Position numbers and translations under genes: made by a program
The notes under the pieces: model-generated
Databases searched by the model: none
Seen by the model: only the letters and a program-made list of their open reading frames with translations
What the model was told of the DNA's origin: nothing
Part shown: positions 63,651 through 64,000 of the stretch, in pieces
How the letters are laid out: each line of letters opens with the position of its first letter
Numbering within the stretch: the first letter of the stretch is position 1
Assembly: GCA_016987375.1 (NCBI GenBank)
Contig: PJRA01000412.1
Span: 2,311,154-2,375,153, forward strand
Source of the DNA: Brachionus koreanus
Taxonomy: Eukaryota; Rotifera; Eurotatoria; Ploima; Brachionidae
Direction: 5' to 3'
Length of the DNA: 64,000 bases

Positions 63651-63923
63651 GATTTAATATCTTATGTATATAGAAATATTTTAATTCAAATAAAGGTTAA
63701 TAATAATTAATCATTAGATTTCAAATTTCAAAATAAACTAAATTATACATAAAAAATTAATAATCATTTTTTGTATTTATTTATTAATCCAAGCCTCATC
63801 TTTGACAAAGTTAGAAAAGAAAAGTTTAAAAATTGAAAATAAATTCTGTGTTAATTTTACAAAAAAGTCTATTATTAAATTAATTGGTAAGTTTTCCAAA
63901 ATTTAATTAATAAAATCCATTTA

Positions 63924-64000
63924 CAGTCAATCCTCGCTATAACGAACTGCTTAAGTGAAAAATTCGGTATTCGTTTTAATGAAATTCCCATATAAAACGA
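63924..64000. mobile_element. Pogo/Tigger-like terminal inverted repeat, element continues off the right edge
   Basis: From 63924 the sequence begins CAGTCAATCCTCGCTATAAC and continues with further TAACGA- and AAAACGA-like words. This is the style of pogo/Tigger (Tc1/mariner superfamily) ends, which start CAGT..A.CCTCG.TATAACGAA. A TA dinucleotide (63922-63923) directly precedes it, fitting TA target duplication. The rest of the element, including any transposase, is outside the window. Confidence 0.65.

Noticed and set aside
1..64000. Bacterial-style operons, CRISPR arrays, riboswitches, ribosome binding sites
   Set aside because: The window is clearly an intron-containing animal genome. 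No regularly spaced direct repeats or prokaryotic signals are present.

Overview
This is an animal nuclear contig, very AT-rich, with many short (about 45-60 nt) GT-AG introns, small intergenic gaps and scattered transposon remnants. One assembly gap of 389 N lies at 12647-13035. The gene content includes a retinoic-acid-receptor-like nuclear receptor, which ecdysozoan model animals lack, and a filamin with three calponin-homology (CH) domains of the Drosophila Jitterbug type. Together with the compact introns this suggests a small lophotrochozoan or gnathiferan animal. A monogonont rotifer such as Brachionus is my best guess, by inference only. Gene models were built by eye: splice sites were chosen so that reading frames and intron phases close, and I ran no alignment or database search.

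Layout. 1-781 is the 5' part of a secreted acidic protein (minus strand). From 3.6 to 40.8 kb, three filamin-repeat genes lie head to tail on the minus strand, called A, B and C here. C (31085-40781) is a full filamin with CH1-CH2-CH3 followed by about 15 immunoglobulin-like filamin repeats. A large internal intron of C carries at least one, perhaps two, alternative first exons that would yield a filamin without the actin-binding domain. A (3609-11033) and B (16896-27134) are diverged relatives for which I see no CH domains. A starts with a Ser/Lys-rich disordered exon joined through a 17-nt microexon. B carries a single 3.8-kb exon that encodes a disordered linker with a recurring short hydrophobic motif. 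A further small coding unit, D (15129-16208), may be the alternative 3' end of B. Between A and D lie decayed CR1-like and Tc1/mariner-like elements.

43-64 kb holds unrelated genes: a proline-rich EF-hand protein, an SLC22-type transporter, a secreted dibasic-cleaved protein, a tiny Cys-rich ORF, a two-EGF single-pass membrane protein and the RAR-like receptor (all minus strand), then an SLC45-type sugar/proton symporter on the plus strand. A pogo/Tigger-like terminal repeat is cut by the right edge.

The most distinctive feature is the filamin locus. One Jitterbug-like gene with an internal promoter sits beside two tandem copies that look like free-standing, actin-binding-domain-less filamins, one of them with a large motif-bearing linker. 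Several inverted-repeat elements (8.2, 8.6, 56.2, 58.3 and 61.65 kb) are also notable, above all a nearly perfect 84-bp palindrome in an SLC45 intron.
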